Origin: CAZCRE01 sp964501075
GTDB lineage: Archaea > Thermoproteota > Bathyarchaeia > Bathyarchaeales > Bathycorpusculaceae
Direction: 5' to 3'
Length of the DNA stretch: 17,648 nt
Assembly: GCA_964501075.1 (NCBI GenBank)
Contig: CAZCRE010000018.1
Span: forward strand, 1 to 17,648
Shown here: one piece after another, positions 7,172 through 14,327 of the stretch
Position numbering within the stretch: position 1 is the first letter of the stretch
Layout of the letters: each line of letters opens with the position of its first letter
Notes under the pieces: generated by a model
The model's database searches: none
What the model was told of the DNA's origin: nothing
What the model saw: only the letters and a program-made list of their open reading frames with translations
Translations under genes and position numbers: made by a program

Positions 7172-7186
7172 AGACAAATCCCAGAA
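7172..7186 (+). other. 15-nt D-loop intron of tRNA-Arg
   Basis: Sequence AGACAAATCCCAGAA splits the D-loop between T7171 and A7187. Exon ATGG (7166-7169) faces intron CCAG (7181-7184), giving three pairs and an A-G mismatch. The bulges are AT^A on the 5' side and AA^A on the 3' side, each cut after the second base, so it is a slightly relaxed bulge-helix-bulge. Removing it restores the GCGC/GCGC D-stem. Confidence 0.8.
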
Positions 7187-7203
7187 AGCGCGGCGGCCTT
7201 CTA

Positions 7204-7220
7204 AGAGCAATGTCGAAGAT
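7204..7220 (+). other. 17-nt canonical anticodon-loop intron of tRNA-Arg
   Basis: Sequence AGAGCAATGTCGAAGAT sits between positions 37 and 38. Exon CTTC (7198-7201) pairs with intron GAAG (7215-7218) as the 4-bp central helix. The flanking 3-nt bulges are TA^A and AT^A, with the cuts after the second base, a textbook archaeal splice motif. Confidence 0.9.
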
Positions 7221-7323
7221 AGCCGCAGGTCCTGGGTTCAAATCCCAGCGGACCCGCCAAGCTTCAAATCCAGCCTCTTGATGAAACAGCAGACATCATC
7301 TTCCTTGCTCGCAACACGAACGG

Positions 7324-7335
7324 AAATTTTAAATT
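7324..7335 (+). promoter_or_regulatory. possible TATA box of the HTH-phosphoribosyltransferase gene
   Basis: AAATTTTAAATT here would start transcription near 7355 and leave a leader of about 40 nt. A second candidate, GATTTATC at 7373-7380, would give an almost leaderless mRNA starting near the second ATG (7399). Confidence 0.35.
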
Positions 7336-7392
7336 GCCAAGTCAATAATAAATGAGGGACATGATGATATTTGATTTATCGATGTATAAGGG

Positions 7393-8157
7393 ATGTTTAT
7401 GAGTACACACGCAGAAGATTTGAAGTTACGGTTAATGACGATTGAACTACTTAGAACAGCAAAGTACAAGAGAAACATAACGTACCGCGAATTGTCGTCA
7501 AAGACTGGCCTGCCAGTTACTGTTCTGAGCAGATACGCAAAAGGGCATGTTCTTCCGAACACGGCCAGAGCCAAACAACTGTGGAGAGTTTTAACAAAAC
7601 TCGTGGGGTTAGAGCCTGAACTCCGCAGCAGAATAAAGTTCGACGAAGATGGATATTTTGACAACACTGAAATAATTGGCGACTTCAACATACTCCAACA
7701 GGCAGCTAATCATGCGCTTGCCAACTTTGCCGGAAAACGAGTGACGAAAGTCTTGACAGCCGCCGCTGATGGCATCCCGTTGGCTACAATGGTTGCGAAT
7801 TCTTTGGGAGTGAATCTTGTAGTTGCCAAGAGAAACAAGGAAGTTGGTGTCAAAGCTTTCTTAGAAGAAACCTATGTTCTGGGCAGGGGGTCGGGCGTGA
7901 CAATGACGCTTTACATTCCAAAAGAAATACTGAAAAAACGGGACAGCGTGCTCATCGTAGATGACATGATAAAAAGTGGAGAGACGCAGGTAGCACTTGT
8001 GAATCTGGCGCGAAAAGCGAAAGCTGAGATTTCAGGAGTGTTCTCACTGGTTGCCGTGGGCGAAGAGTGGAAAAGGAAGCTTAAGCCATCCGCTGACTTC
8101 ATGATAGAAGTCATAACCTACGTCAAAGCACCCTACGATCTAACCCCACACTACTAA
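7393..8157 (+). CDS. HTH + phosphoribosyltransferase regulator (GfcR/PyrE-like)
   Basis: The 254-residue protein begins with a Cro/xre-like helix-turn-helix (about 25-65, NITYRELSSKTGLPVTVLSRY). A type I phosphoribosyltransferase fold follows, with the PRPP-binding motif VLIVDDMIKSGETQ at 186-199. Archaeal proteins of this layout include GfcR, formerly annotated as orotate phosphoribosyltransferase-like PyrE2, a transcription factor for sugar metabolism in haloarchaea. By analogy this one may sense a phosphorylated nucleotide or sugar and control transcription; a true purine or orotate transferase activity is possible but less likely. ATG codons at 7393 and 7399 are in frame; AAGGG lies six bases before the second, so the real start may be 7399. 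It stands alone between the tRNA and mtnA and shows no nearby nucleotide biosynthesis genes. Confidence 0.85.
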   Translation: MFMSTHAEDLKLRLMTIELLRTAKYKRNITYRELSSKTGLPVTVLSRYAKGHVLPNTARAKQLWRVLTKLVGLEPELRSRIKFDEDGYFDNTEIIGDFNILQQAANHALANFAGKRVTKVLTAAADGIPLATMVANSLGVNLVVAKRNKEVGVKAFLEETYVLGRGSGVTMTLYIPKEILKKRDSVLIVDDMIKSGETQVALVNLARKAKAEISGVFSLVAVGEEWKRKLKPSADFMIEVITYVKAPYDLTPHY

Positions 8158-8196
8158 GACCGAATCATTCAGGTCTCCTCAGAGCATACTCCGAAC

Positions 8197-8206
8197 GATT
8201 TTATAC
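8197..8206 (+). promoter_or_regulatory. TATA box of the mtnA operon
   Basis: GATTTTATAC is centred about 20 nt before the ATG at 8222. This is the last clear promoter-like site before the seven-gene run that ends at 16148. Confidence 0.45.
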
Positions 8207-8221
8207 ATAGACCGAGATAGA

Positions 8222-9268
8222 ATGGTTCATGAGGTCCACGGATTGAGAACAATCGAATGGCTCAATGGAACAGTCAGAACAGTAGACCAGACAAGACTCC
8301 CCCAAGAAACCGTGTTTCTGGAAATGCGAAGCAGCAACGAAGTCGCTGAAGCAATCAGAACCATGAAAATAAGAGGGGCACCACTGCTCGGAGTAGCCGC
8401 CGCCTTCGCACTGGCCTTAGCCGCATACAACTCAAAAGCAAGAAATAGAGAAGAACTGATGAACGACTTGGAAGACGCAGCGAAAACTGTAAAAGGAACG
8501 CGTCCGACGGCCATCAACCTCTTCTGGGCGCTAAACAGGATGCTGGAGAAGGCAAGAAGCTTCAATGGAAACCCTAGAGATCTGTCCTTGTTTGTGGTCG
8601 AAGAAGCAAAGCGAATAGCTGACGAGGATGCGGCTGTGAACCGTTTAATAGGCAGGAACGGTGCCGAACTGATCAATGATAGTGATGTGGTCTTGACGCA
8701 CTGTAACGCCGGGGCCTTGGCAACCGTTGAATACGGCACGGCTTTGGGAGTCATCAGAGCCGCGTTTGAACATGGAAAGAAAATCAAAGTCATCGCAACG
8801 GAGACCCGGCCGCTACTGCAAGGTGCAAGGCTCACGGCCTATGAGCTTAAGCGCGACGGTATACCTGTCACGTTGATAACTGACAACATGGTTGGTTATG
8901 TCATGCAGAAAGGTCTTGTAGACAAGGTCATAGTTGGAGCTGATCGCATTGTGCAAGATGCAGTCATAAACAAGATTGGAACTTTCACAGTTGCAGTCCT
9001 GGCCAAGGAGCACCGTCTACCGTTCTACGTTGCGGCGCCAAGGTCCACGTTCGACCTAGATCACAAATCCTCCGACGTGATCATTGAAGAGAGAAAGTCT
9101 GAAGAAGTCACTTCGATCGGCTCACAAAGAATCGCTCCAGAAGGAGCGAAAGTTTTGAACCCGGCTTTCGATGTGACCCCACTGAAGTACGTGACAGCCA
9201 TTATCTGTGAAAGCGGCATTTTATATAAGGAAGATTTCCGTAAGTTTAAAGCCAAAAACCCGGAGTGA
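8222..9268 (+). CDS. mtnA: S-methyl-5-thioribose-1-phosphate isomerase family protein
   Basis: The MtnA reaction opens methylthioribose-1-phosphate to methylthioribulose-1-phosphate in methionine salvage. The 348-residue protein carries the family motifs KIRGAPLLG (49-57), GTRPTA (92-97), THCNAGALAT with the probable catalytic Cys161, ETRPLLQGARLTA (194-206), TDNM (220-223) and GADRI with catalytic Asp241. The stretch IEERKSEEV and the end motif NPAFDVTP favour MtnA over the related initiation factor 2B subunits or ribose-1,5-bisphosphate isomerase, but archaeal members can differ in substrate. No other methionine-salvage gene is adjacent. It is the first gene of the run; the EndA-like gene starts 31 nt after its stop. 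Confidence 0.9.
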   Translation: MVHEVHGLRTIEWLNGTVRTVDQTRLPQETVFLEMRSSNEVAEAIRTMKIRGAPLLGVAAAFALALAAYNSKARNREELMNDLEDAAKTVKGTRPTAINLFWALNRMLEKARSFNGNPRDLSLFVVEEAKRIADEDAAVNRLIGRNGAELINDSDVVLTHCNAGALATVEYGTALGVIRAAFEHGKKIKVIATETRPLLQGARLTAYELKRDGIPVTLITDNMVGYVMQKGLVDKVIVGADRIVQDAVINKIGTFTVAVLAKEHRLPFYVAAPRSTFDLDHKSSDVIIEERKSEEVTSIGSQRIAPEGAKVLNPAFDVTPLKYVTAIICESGILYKEDFRKFKAKNPE

Positions 9269-9299
9269 AAAAGAAAATCCAGATTGGTTGAGAACGCAA

Positions 9300-9857
9300 A
9301 TGGGTGAAAACAAAGAAAAAACATCTGAAACCTCTGAGCTTAGAATAAAGGGTCTACTCTCAGAAAAAGGCGTCAAAATCCCCAAAAAGCAAAACATGGA
9401 TGAACTTTCCACGAGAGGATATGGCACACCTGAAGATGATGGATTGCTACTCACTTTTTATGAAGCCCTTTACCTGTTGGACAAAGGTATTCTTGAAGTT
9501 GAAGAAGAAAAAGGTCGAAAAGCTGATTTTCAGAGGCTACTGCAGTGTTTCGAGGATGTCGACAGGAATGCTTGGCCCATGTATCTGGCCTACAGGGATC
9601 TGAGAAGCCGAGGGTACGTTGTTCGTGAAGGCTTCGGTCTCGGTGTTGATTTTCGAGTTTACGAGCGAGGCGATTACGGGAAGGACACTGCCAAGTACCT
9701 GATTTTGAGCATACAAGAGGGAAAACCCATCTCACTTGAAGACCTAGCGAAAGCCTTGCAACAATGCCATAGTCTGAAGAAAGAGTTGGTTCTAGCAGTC
9801 ATGAACCGCAGAGGAGAAGTAGTTTACTACTCAGTTTCCAAGCTTGTTTTAGCATGA
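9300..9857 (+). CDS. endA: EndA-family tRNA splicing endonuclease subunit, catalytic His missing
   Basis: EndA cuts tRNA precursors at bulge-helix-bulge sites. The C-terminal half matches the family: YRDLRSRGYVVREGFGLGVD (98-117), FRVYERG (118-124), and SLKKELVLAVMNRRGEVVYY (158-177). The usual triad is Tyr, His, Lys. Tyr121 and Lys160/161 are present, but the expected His, normally about 10 residues after the Tyr in a G-x-G-H-like turn, aligns with Thr130 (GKDTAKYLI). No histidine occurs before residue 157. The protein could therefore be the structural partner of a heterotetrameric enzyme like that of Crenarchaeota, with the catalytic subunit elsewhere, or use a changed mechanism. The start at 9300 gives 185 residues, the usual size; the in-frame ATG at 9207 lies inside mtnA. 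It is followed after 15 nt by hisS. Confidence 0.88.
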   Translation: MGENKEKTSETSELRIKGLLSEKGVKIPKKQNMDELSTRGYGTPEDDGLLLTFYEALYLLDKGILEVEEEKGRKADFQRLLQCFEDVDRNAWPMYLAYRDLRSRGYVVREGFGLGVDFRVYERGDYGKDTAKYLILSIQEGKPISLEDLAKALQQCHSLKKELVLAVMNRRGEVVYYSVSKLVLA

Positions 9858-9872
9858 TGGAGAAGTGTCGAG

Positions 9873-11192
9873 ATGACCGAGTTCAAGACTGTTCGCGGAA
9901 TGAGGGATTTCCTGCCCCAAGAAGCGCAAACTTTGCGATACATTGAGGCCAAAGCTCGAAAAGTTGCCGAGCTTTACGGCTACAAGGAGATCATAACGCC
10001 AGTCGTGGAATCATATGAATTATTATCGGCTAAGACAGGTGATGAAGTTCGGTCGCGGATGTTTGCTTTCAAAGATCTAGGTGATCGTGGCGTGGCTCTG
10101 CGCCCTGAGTTTACGGCTTCAGTTGCCAGACTGGTTGCGACATCCATGAGGAACGAACCGCGGCCATTCCGACTGTTCAGCGTGGGCACAATCTACCGCT
10201 ATGATGAGCCGCAAAAGGGACGTTACCGGGAGTTTTGGCAGTCAAACTTCGAGCTTATGGGTTCAAACAGACCAGAGGCAGACGCTGAAATTCTGATGCT
10301 AACAAACAGCTTGTTAGAAAAAATTGGACTCAAAAACTACGCGTTCAAGATCGGGCATGTTGGAGTACTGCGGGGAATATTCAGTCAAGAGAGAGTCGAG
10401 GACAAAACACAGAACACGGTCATGCAGTTGATGGACAAGAAGCAGTATGATGATGCGCTGGGAACTGTTCAGAACGCTGGGGTTTCAGAATGCTGCTTGA
10501 AAGTCCTTCGGAGACTCGTCGAGTTAAAGGGTGACAAAATCTTCGATGTGACGGACAAAATAGAAGAGTGCATCAAGGATTATGAAATGGCAGTGACGGC
10601 GACAAGAAACCTGCGTGAAATTCTCAAGCTTGCCCGACAGGGCGGATGCAATGCTACCATGACTGTTGAGGCTGGATTCGAAAGAGGCCTTGAGTACTAT
10701 ACAGGAATGATCTTTGAGGTCTACGTGCCTGATCTTAACATTGCCTTGGGCGGAGGCGGAAGATACGATAGGCTCATTGAACTGTTCGGAGGAGCGCCAA
10801 CGCCCGCTGTAGGAGTCGCACACGGGTTGGACAGAATATTGTTGACGATGAAAGAACAGAAGCCTGTGCTGAAAGGAGAAGAAACGAAGAAGGCTGTGAT
10901 AATTCCAATTGGAGACGAGTTGAGAGGAGAAGCACTAAGGATCTCTCAGAAACTGAGAGAATCAAATCTGAACGTGGAAGTTGAGGTTATGGGAAGAAAG
11001 ATGGCTAAGGCTTTGGAAGACGCTGACAGAAGAAACTTTGATTATGCAGTGATTATCGGTGAAAAGGAATTGAAAGAAGGGGCAGTGGTGCTCCGTAATC
11101 TGAAGAGCAGGGAGCAAAACACTCTGAAGATCGAAGAATTGAAAAAGAGAATAAAGCAGGGCACAAAGACGAACCGACTGGGAAGTCAGTAA
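9873..11192 (+). CDS. hisS: histidyl-tRNA synthetase
   Basis: Charges tRNA-His. The 439-residue class II enzyme starts with TVRGMRDFLP, followed by motif 2 RLFSVGTIYRYDEPQKGRYR (about 100-119). The HisRS signatures RGLEYYTG (about 271-278) and GGGRYDRL (about 294-301) come next, then motif 3 GVAHGLDRIL (about 313-322). An alpha/beta anticodon-binding domain (about 340-425, VIIPIGDELRGEALRISQKL) closes the protein. Length and motif order are normal. GGAG lies ten bases upstream of the ATG. The TAA stop overlaps the next ATG by one base (TAATG), so translation coupling with the downstream oxidase gene is likely. It sits between the EndA-like gene and the oxidase, linking tRNA processing and charging in one transcript. 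Confidence 0.97.
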   Translation: MTEFKTVRGMRDFLPQEAQTLRYIEAKARKVAELYGYKEIITPVVESYELLSAKTGDEVRSRMFAFKDLGDRGVALRPEFTASVARLVATSMRNEPRPFRLFSVGTIYRYDEPQKGRYREFWQSNFELMGSNRPEADAEILMLTNSLLEKIGLKNYAFKIGHVGVLRGIFSQERVEDKTQNTVMQLMDKKQYDDALGTVQNAGVSECCLKVLRRLVELKGDKIFDVTDKIEECIKDYEMAVTATRNLREILKLARQGGCNATMTVEAGFERGLEYYTGMIFEVYVPDLNIALGGGGRYDRLIELFGGAPTPAVGVAHGLDRILLTMKEQKPVLKGEETKKAVIIPIGDELRGEALRISQKLRESNLNVEVEVMGRKMAKALEDADRRNFDYAVIIGEKELKEGAVVLRNLKSREQNTLKIEELKKRIKQGTKTNRLGSQ

Positions 11193-12307
11193 TGGAAGAA
11201 GCTAACATTGTAATTGTTGGAGCGGGAGTCGTAGGCCTAGCCGTAGCCGCAAAGCTTTCAGAAAAATATGAAAGCGTGTTCATCTTCGAGAAGAACTCGA
11301 GGTTCGGACAGGAAACAAGCAGCCACAACAGCGGAGTAATTCATTCAGGTATCCATTATCCTCCAGGGTCGCTGAAGGCTAGGCTATGCGTGAAAGGCAA
11401 TTCGATGCTTTACGAGATATGTGAAAAGTACAAGATTCCTTACAAGAAACTGGGCAAATTGACTGTTGCTATCGAGGAAGAAGAAATAGAAGAGCTAGAA
11501 ACTTTGAGGCGAGTTGGAGAAGCCAACGGTGTTGAAGGCTTACAACTGCTGGACCGAGAAGGGGTTAAGGAGTTTGAGCCTAACGTGGAGGTTGAAAGAG
11601 GGCTTTACTCTCCTTCCACGAGCATAATCGAGCCTGACGAGCTAATGAGTTATTTCTACGCAAAGGCTCAAGAAAACAACGCCGTTCTGGCCACGAAGAC
11701 TGAGGTCACTGGATTGCGAAAAGTGGAAAATGGCTTTGAGGTTGCAGGAGAAAGTGTCGGCGAAAAATTCAAAGTCACTGCGAAAACGGTTGTCAACTGT
11801 GCAGGGTTGTATTCGGACAAGGTAGCTGCGATGACAGGACTGGATGTTGACAAGCTTGGCTACAGACTGCATCACTGCAAAGGTGACTATTTCAGGCTGG
11901 TCGGCAAACCTCCTGTCAAGATGCTGGTCTATCCTGTTCCAAAAGGGCCCGGTCTTGGGATTCACTTGACGCCAGACTTGGCTGGGACAGTGAAGCTTGG
12001 ACCCAACGCATACTATGTGGATAAGATTGACTATGAAGTCAGATCAAGCGAAGAGGAATTTCGCAAGGACGTGGAAAGGTTTCTACCCCTCATTAAGGAT
12101 CGTCAGATACAAGCGGATACGGCAGGCGTCAGGCCGAAGCTGCAAGGACCTGGAGACTCGTTCAAGGATTTTGTGATAAGGCATGAAGCTGACAGAGGCT
12201 TGTTTGGGTTGGTCAATCTGGTAGGAATGGAATCCCCGGGCCTCACGGCGGCGCCTGCGATAGCTGAATTTGTTCTTGAGATGTATGAAAACCAGGTTAA
12301 GAGATAG
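11192..12307 (+). CDS. lhgO: L-2-hydroxyglutarate oxidase/dehydrogenase-like FAD protein
   Basis: A 371-residue FAD-dependent oxidoreductase of the DAO fold, closest in motifs to L-2-hydroxyglutarate oxidase, which returns L-2-hydroxyglutarate to 2-oxoglutarate. The dinucleotide motif GAGVVG is at 10-15 with the ribose-binding Glu33. The family stretch SSHNSGVIHSGIHYPPGS (43-60) follows. Later come HHCKGDYF, GLGIHLTPDLAG, GVRPKLQGPG and LVNLVGMESPGLTAAPAIA, all typical of LhgO. No membrane anchor is seen; the bacterial enzyme is membrane-associated. Its place between hisS and an ABC exporter does not reveal its partner. Related glycerol-3-phosphate or amino-acid oxidases are less likely given the motif set. 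Confidence 0.88.
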   Translation: MEEANIVIVGAGVVGLAVAAKLSEKYESVFIFEKNSRFGQETSSHNSGVIHSGIHYPPGSLKARLCVKGNSMLYEICEKYKIPYKKLGKLTVAIEEEEIEELETLRRVGEANGVEGLQLLDREGVKEFEPNVEVERGLYSPSTSIIEPDELMSYFYAKAQENNAVLATKTEVTGLRKVENGFEVAGESVGEKFKVTAKTVVNCAGLYSDKVAAMTGLDVDKLGYRLHHCKGDYFRLVGKPPVKMLVYPVPKGPGLGIHLTPDLAGTVKLGPNAYYVDKIDYEVRSSEEEFRKDVERFLPLIKDRQIQADTAGVRPKLQGPGDSFKDFVIRHEADRGLFGLVNLVGMESPGLTAAPAIAEFVLEMYENQVKR

Positions 12308-12626
12308 AAGGTGTGCCAAAGTTAGAGAGGAGTACCTACGTTTGTTTCTCGGTCTCGACTTTTCTGTAGAGCCTCTTTATGTGTCGCAAGACATTCGCCA
12401 AGAACCCTTCCTCTTGGCTGTATGCTCTCTTCATCCTAGCCACGTCTCCGCTTTCTTCCACTGGCTTGCCGTAGAAGAGATAAGCTACTACCTGTCGGGC
12501 TCAATCCGTGGCGCGCGATTTGGCTATCGTTTTCGAAAGAACTCGCGCAACGACTTTCCAGAAAACGTGAAAGAAAGCTTATATCGCCTTTTAGGCGCTG
12601 AAATCTGTCGCAAGTCTGCTGGTTAA
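12285..12626 (+). CDS. uncharacterised small basic protein
   Basis: About 113 residues from the ATG at 12285 (another ATG at 12270 is in frame). I do not recognise it. The N-terminus is strongly basic (TRLRDRRCAKVREEYL), the middle is hydrophobic and aromatic (FLLAVCSLHPSHVSAFFHWL) with no clear membrane helix, and the C-terminal third is again basic (GYRFRKNSRND). The first 23 nt overlap the end of the oxidase gene, and the stop is only 3 nt before the first ABC gene, so it fits the operon pattern. The codon choice looks richer in CTC and TCT than its neighbours to my eye. It may be a short RNA-binding or membrane-linked factor, but this is a guess. Confidence 0.6.
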   Translation: MKTRLRDRRCAKVREEYLRLFLGLDFSVEPLYVSQDIRQEPFLLAVCSLHPSHVSAFFHWLAVEEISYYLSGSIRGARFGYRFRKNSRNDFPENVKESLYRLLGAEICRKSAG

Positions 12627-12629
12627 CTC

Positions 12630-14327
12630 ATGAGTGTTGCGAAGCCAATTCTCGAATATGTCAAAACGATCAAGACGCAAGCGGAGATTCTTCGCTCTAC
12701 GAGCACGTTCAGAAGGTTTCTCAAATATCACAGACCCTATTTACGTCTAATCGCAGTGACACTTGGACTGACCATATTTGCAGCATACCTGTTTTCATTG
12801 GAGCCATTGTACACAGCACAGATAGTTGATCAGGTCATTACACAAGGGAAATCTGAGTTGTTGCTGGGCTTGGTTCTGAACATTGTTTTTGCGGTTGTAG
12901 CCTTTGGAATAGTCAATTTTTTCATGACATACATGCAAGGATATCTAGCACAGATGGTTACAAGAGACGTTAGGTCNNNNNNNNNNNNNNNNNNNNNNNN
13001 NNNNNNNNNNNNNNNNNNNNNNNNNNNNNNNNNNNNNNNNNNNNNNNNNNNNNNNNNNNNNNNNNNNNNNNNNNNNTTTACCTCGCGACTTTGGATTAAG
13101 ACTATGCCTTTGTTTAGGAAGATGATGCTTATACTCGGCAAGCTTGGGGCATACATTCAACAGAACATTATAGGTATGAAAGTTGTGCGCATCTTCAGAA
13201 GAGAAGATGAGCTGGATCAAGGCTTCAAACAGGTTGAACAGGAATTTGTGGACACTGCAATCAACGCTGGAAGAATCCAATCCAAGTACATGCCTTCTGG
13301 ACCAGCTATTCTGACTCTGGGCATAACCATCGTGTACCTTTACGGGGGGAACTTGATAGCTGCCCCCTTGGCTCTGTTGACAATAGGGCAACTCACGCTT
13401 TTTTCTAGGTACATGATGCGATTGAGTTTTCCCTTGCGTGACCTAAGCATGCTTTCCGGCACGTGGATAAATGCTTCAGCGGGTCTTGAAAGAATATACG
13501 AAATGATGGACATTCCAGCAGATGTGGAAGACCCTGAAAACACCAGAGAACTCACCATAGAAAAGGGCACGGTAGAATTCGACAACGTGACTTTCGGATA
13601 TGCCACGGATCGACCTGTACTGAAAAACGTAACCTTCAAAGTCAACGCCGGCGAGAGAATCGCCATTCTCGGAGCCACAGGCTCCGGCAAAACATCGCTG
13701 GTGTATCTTATTCCCAGGTTCTATGATGTTAATGCTGGAAGAATATTGATTGACGGCAAAGACGCCAAAAGCTACAAGATTTCGTCTTTGAGACGCCAAA
13801 TAGGTCTTGTCTTGCAAGACGTGTTTATTTTTACTGGCACGATCAAAGACAACATTGCCTTCGGTCAGCCTGAGGCGCGCATGGATGACATTGTATCGGC
13901 AGCGAAGCTCGCCAGAATACATGATTTCATAATGACCTTGCCAGATGGATACGACACAATCGTAGGGGAAAGAGGTGTAACCTTATCTGGTGGGCAGAGA
14001 CAACGCATAACCATCGCTAGGGCGCTTTTGACGAAACCGAAGATTCTGATACTTGATGATGCTCTTTCCTTTGTAGATGCCAAGACGGAAAAGGAGATTC
14101 AAGAAGCTCTTGAAGAAGCAATGAAAGGCAAGACGTCTTTCATTATAGCTCAGCGGCTTTCAACTATAAAGAATGCGGATAGAATCATGGTTTTGGATAG
14201 TGGCGTAATCGTCGAGTTTGGCACTCACAATGAGCTTATGGCCAAGGACAACGTGTACAGGCGCATCTATGAAACGCAGTTTCTCGAGAAGGCGCCGAAA
14301 TATGTTTTGGAGGCTGGCGCTGAGTAG
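12630..14327 (+). CDS. ABC exporter half-transporter, degenerate ATP site
   Basis: Half of a type I (MsbA/TM287-like) exporter: N-terminal membrane domain and C-terminal ATPase. Walker A GATGSGKT is at 348-355, signature LSGGQRQR at 452-459, Walker B ILILDDALS with the catalytic Glu replaced by Asp477, and the H-loop His replaced by Gln508 (IAQRLST). The signature is canonical, so this subunit lends it to the partner's site. The pair matches the asymmetric heterodimer design known from TM287/288. The 100-N gap (12977-13076) removes membrane helices 3-4; against the partner protein about 75 codons are expected there, not 33. Numbering is for the modelled sequence. Substrate is unknown; multidrug or lipid export is typical for the family. 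Confidence 0.92.
   Translation: MSVAKPILEYVKTIKTQAEILRSTSTFRRFLKYHRPYLRLIAVTLGLTIFAAYLFSLEPLYTAQIVDQVITQGKSELLLGLVLNIVFAVVAFGIVNFFMTYMQGYLAQMVTRDVRXXXXXXXXXXXXXXXXXXXXXXXXXXXXXXXXXXFTSRLWIKTMPLFRKMMLILGKLGAYIQQNIIGMKVVRIFRREDELDQGFKQVEQEFVDTAINAGRIQSKYMPSGPAILTLGITIVYLYGGNLIAAPLALLTIGQLTLFSRYMMRLSFPLRDLSMLSGTWINASAGLERIYEMMDIPADVEDPENTRELTIEKGTVEFDNVTFGYATDRPVLKNVTFKVNAGERIAILGATGSGKTSLVYLIPRFYDVNAGRILIDGKDAKSYKISSLRRQIGLVLQDVFIFTGTIKDNIAFGQPEARMDDIVSAAKLARIHDFIMTLPDGYDTIVGERGVTLSGGQRQRITIARALLTKPKILILDDALSFVDAKTEKEIQEALEEAMKGKTSFIIAQRLSTIKNADRIMVLDSGVIVEFGTHNELMAKDNVYRRIYETQFLEKAPKYVLEAGAE
12977..13076. other. assembly gap of 100 N inside the first ABC gene
   Basis: Exactly 100 N, a placeholder for unknown length. 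The reading resumes in frame at FTSRLWIKTMPLFRK. Counting the same interval in the partner protein (120 residues against 78 here) suggests the true gap is near 225 bases. Confidence 0.98.

Larger units (their letters stand above)
7150..7256 (+). tRNA. tRNA-Arg(TCT) with two introns
   Basis: The 107-nt gene folds to a standard 75-nt tRNA once two introns are removed. Acceptor GGGTCCG (7150-7156) pairs with CGGACCC (7249-7255); discriminator G at 7256; CCA is encoded at 7257-7259. D-stem GCGC (7159-7162) pairs with GCGC (7188-7191). Anticodon stem GCGGC (7193-7197) pairs with GCCGC (7222-7226); the loop is CTTCTA plus A, with anticodon TCT at 7200-7202. T arm CTGGG/CCCAG with loop TTCAAAT (7232-7248). 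Intron 1 is in the D-loop (7172-7186, 15 nt) and intron 2 is at the canonical 37/38 site (7204-7220, 17 nt). It decodes AGA and probably AGG. Confidence 0.93.

Noticed and set aside
7168..7182. Alternative D-loop intron fold with GGAT pairing ATCC
   Set aside because: It is a perfect 4-bp helix, but cutting from it leaves extra bases and does not restore a standard D-arm.
9207..9299. Longer EndA N-terminus
   Set aside because: It lies largely within mtnA; 185 residues from 9300 is the normal family length.
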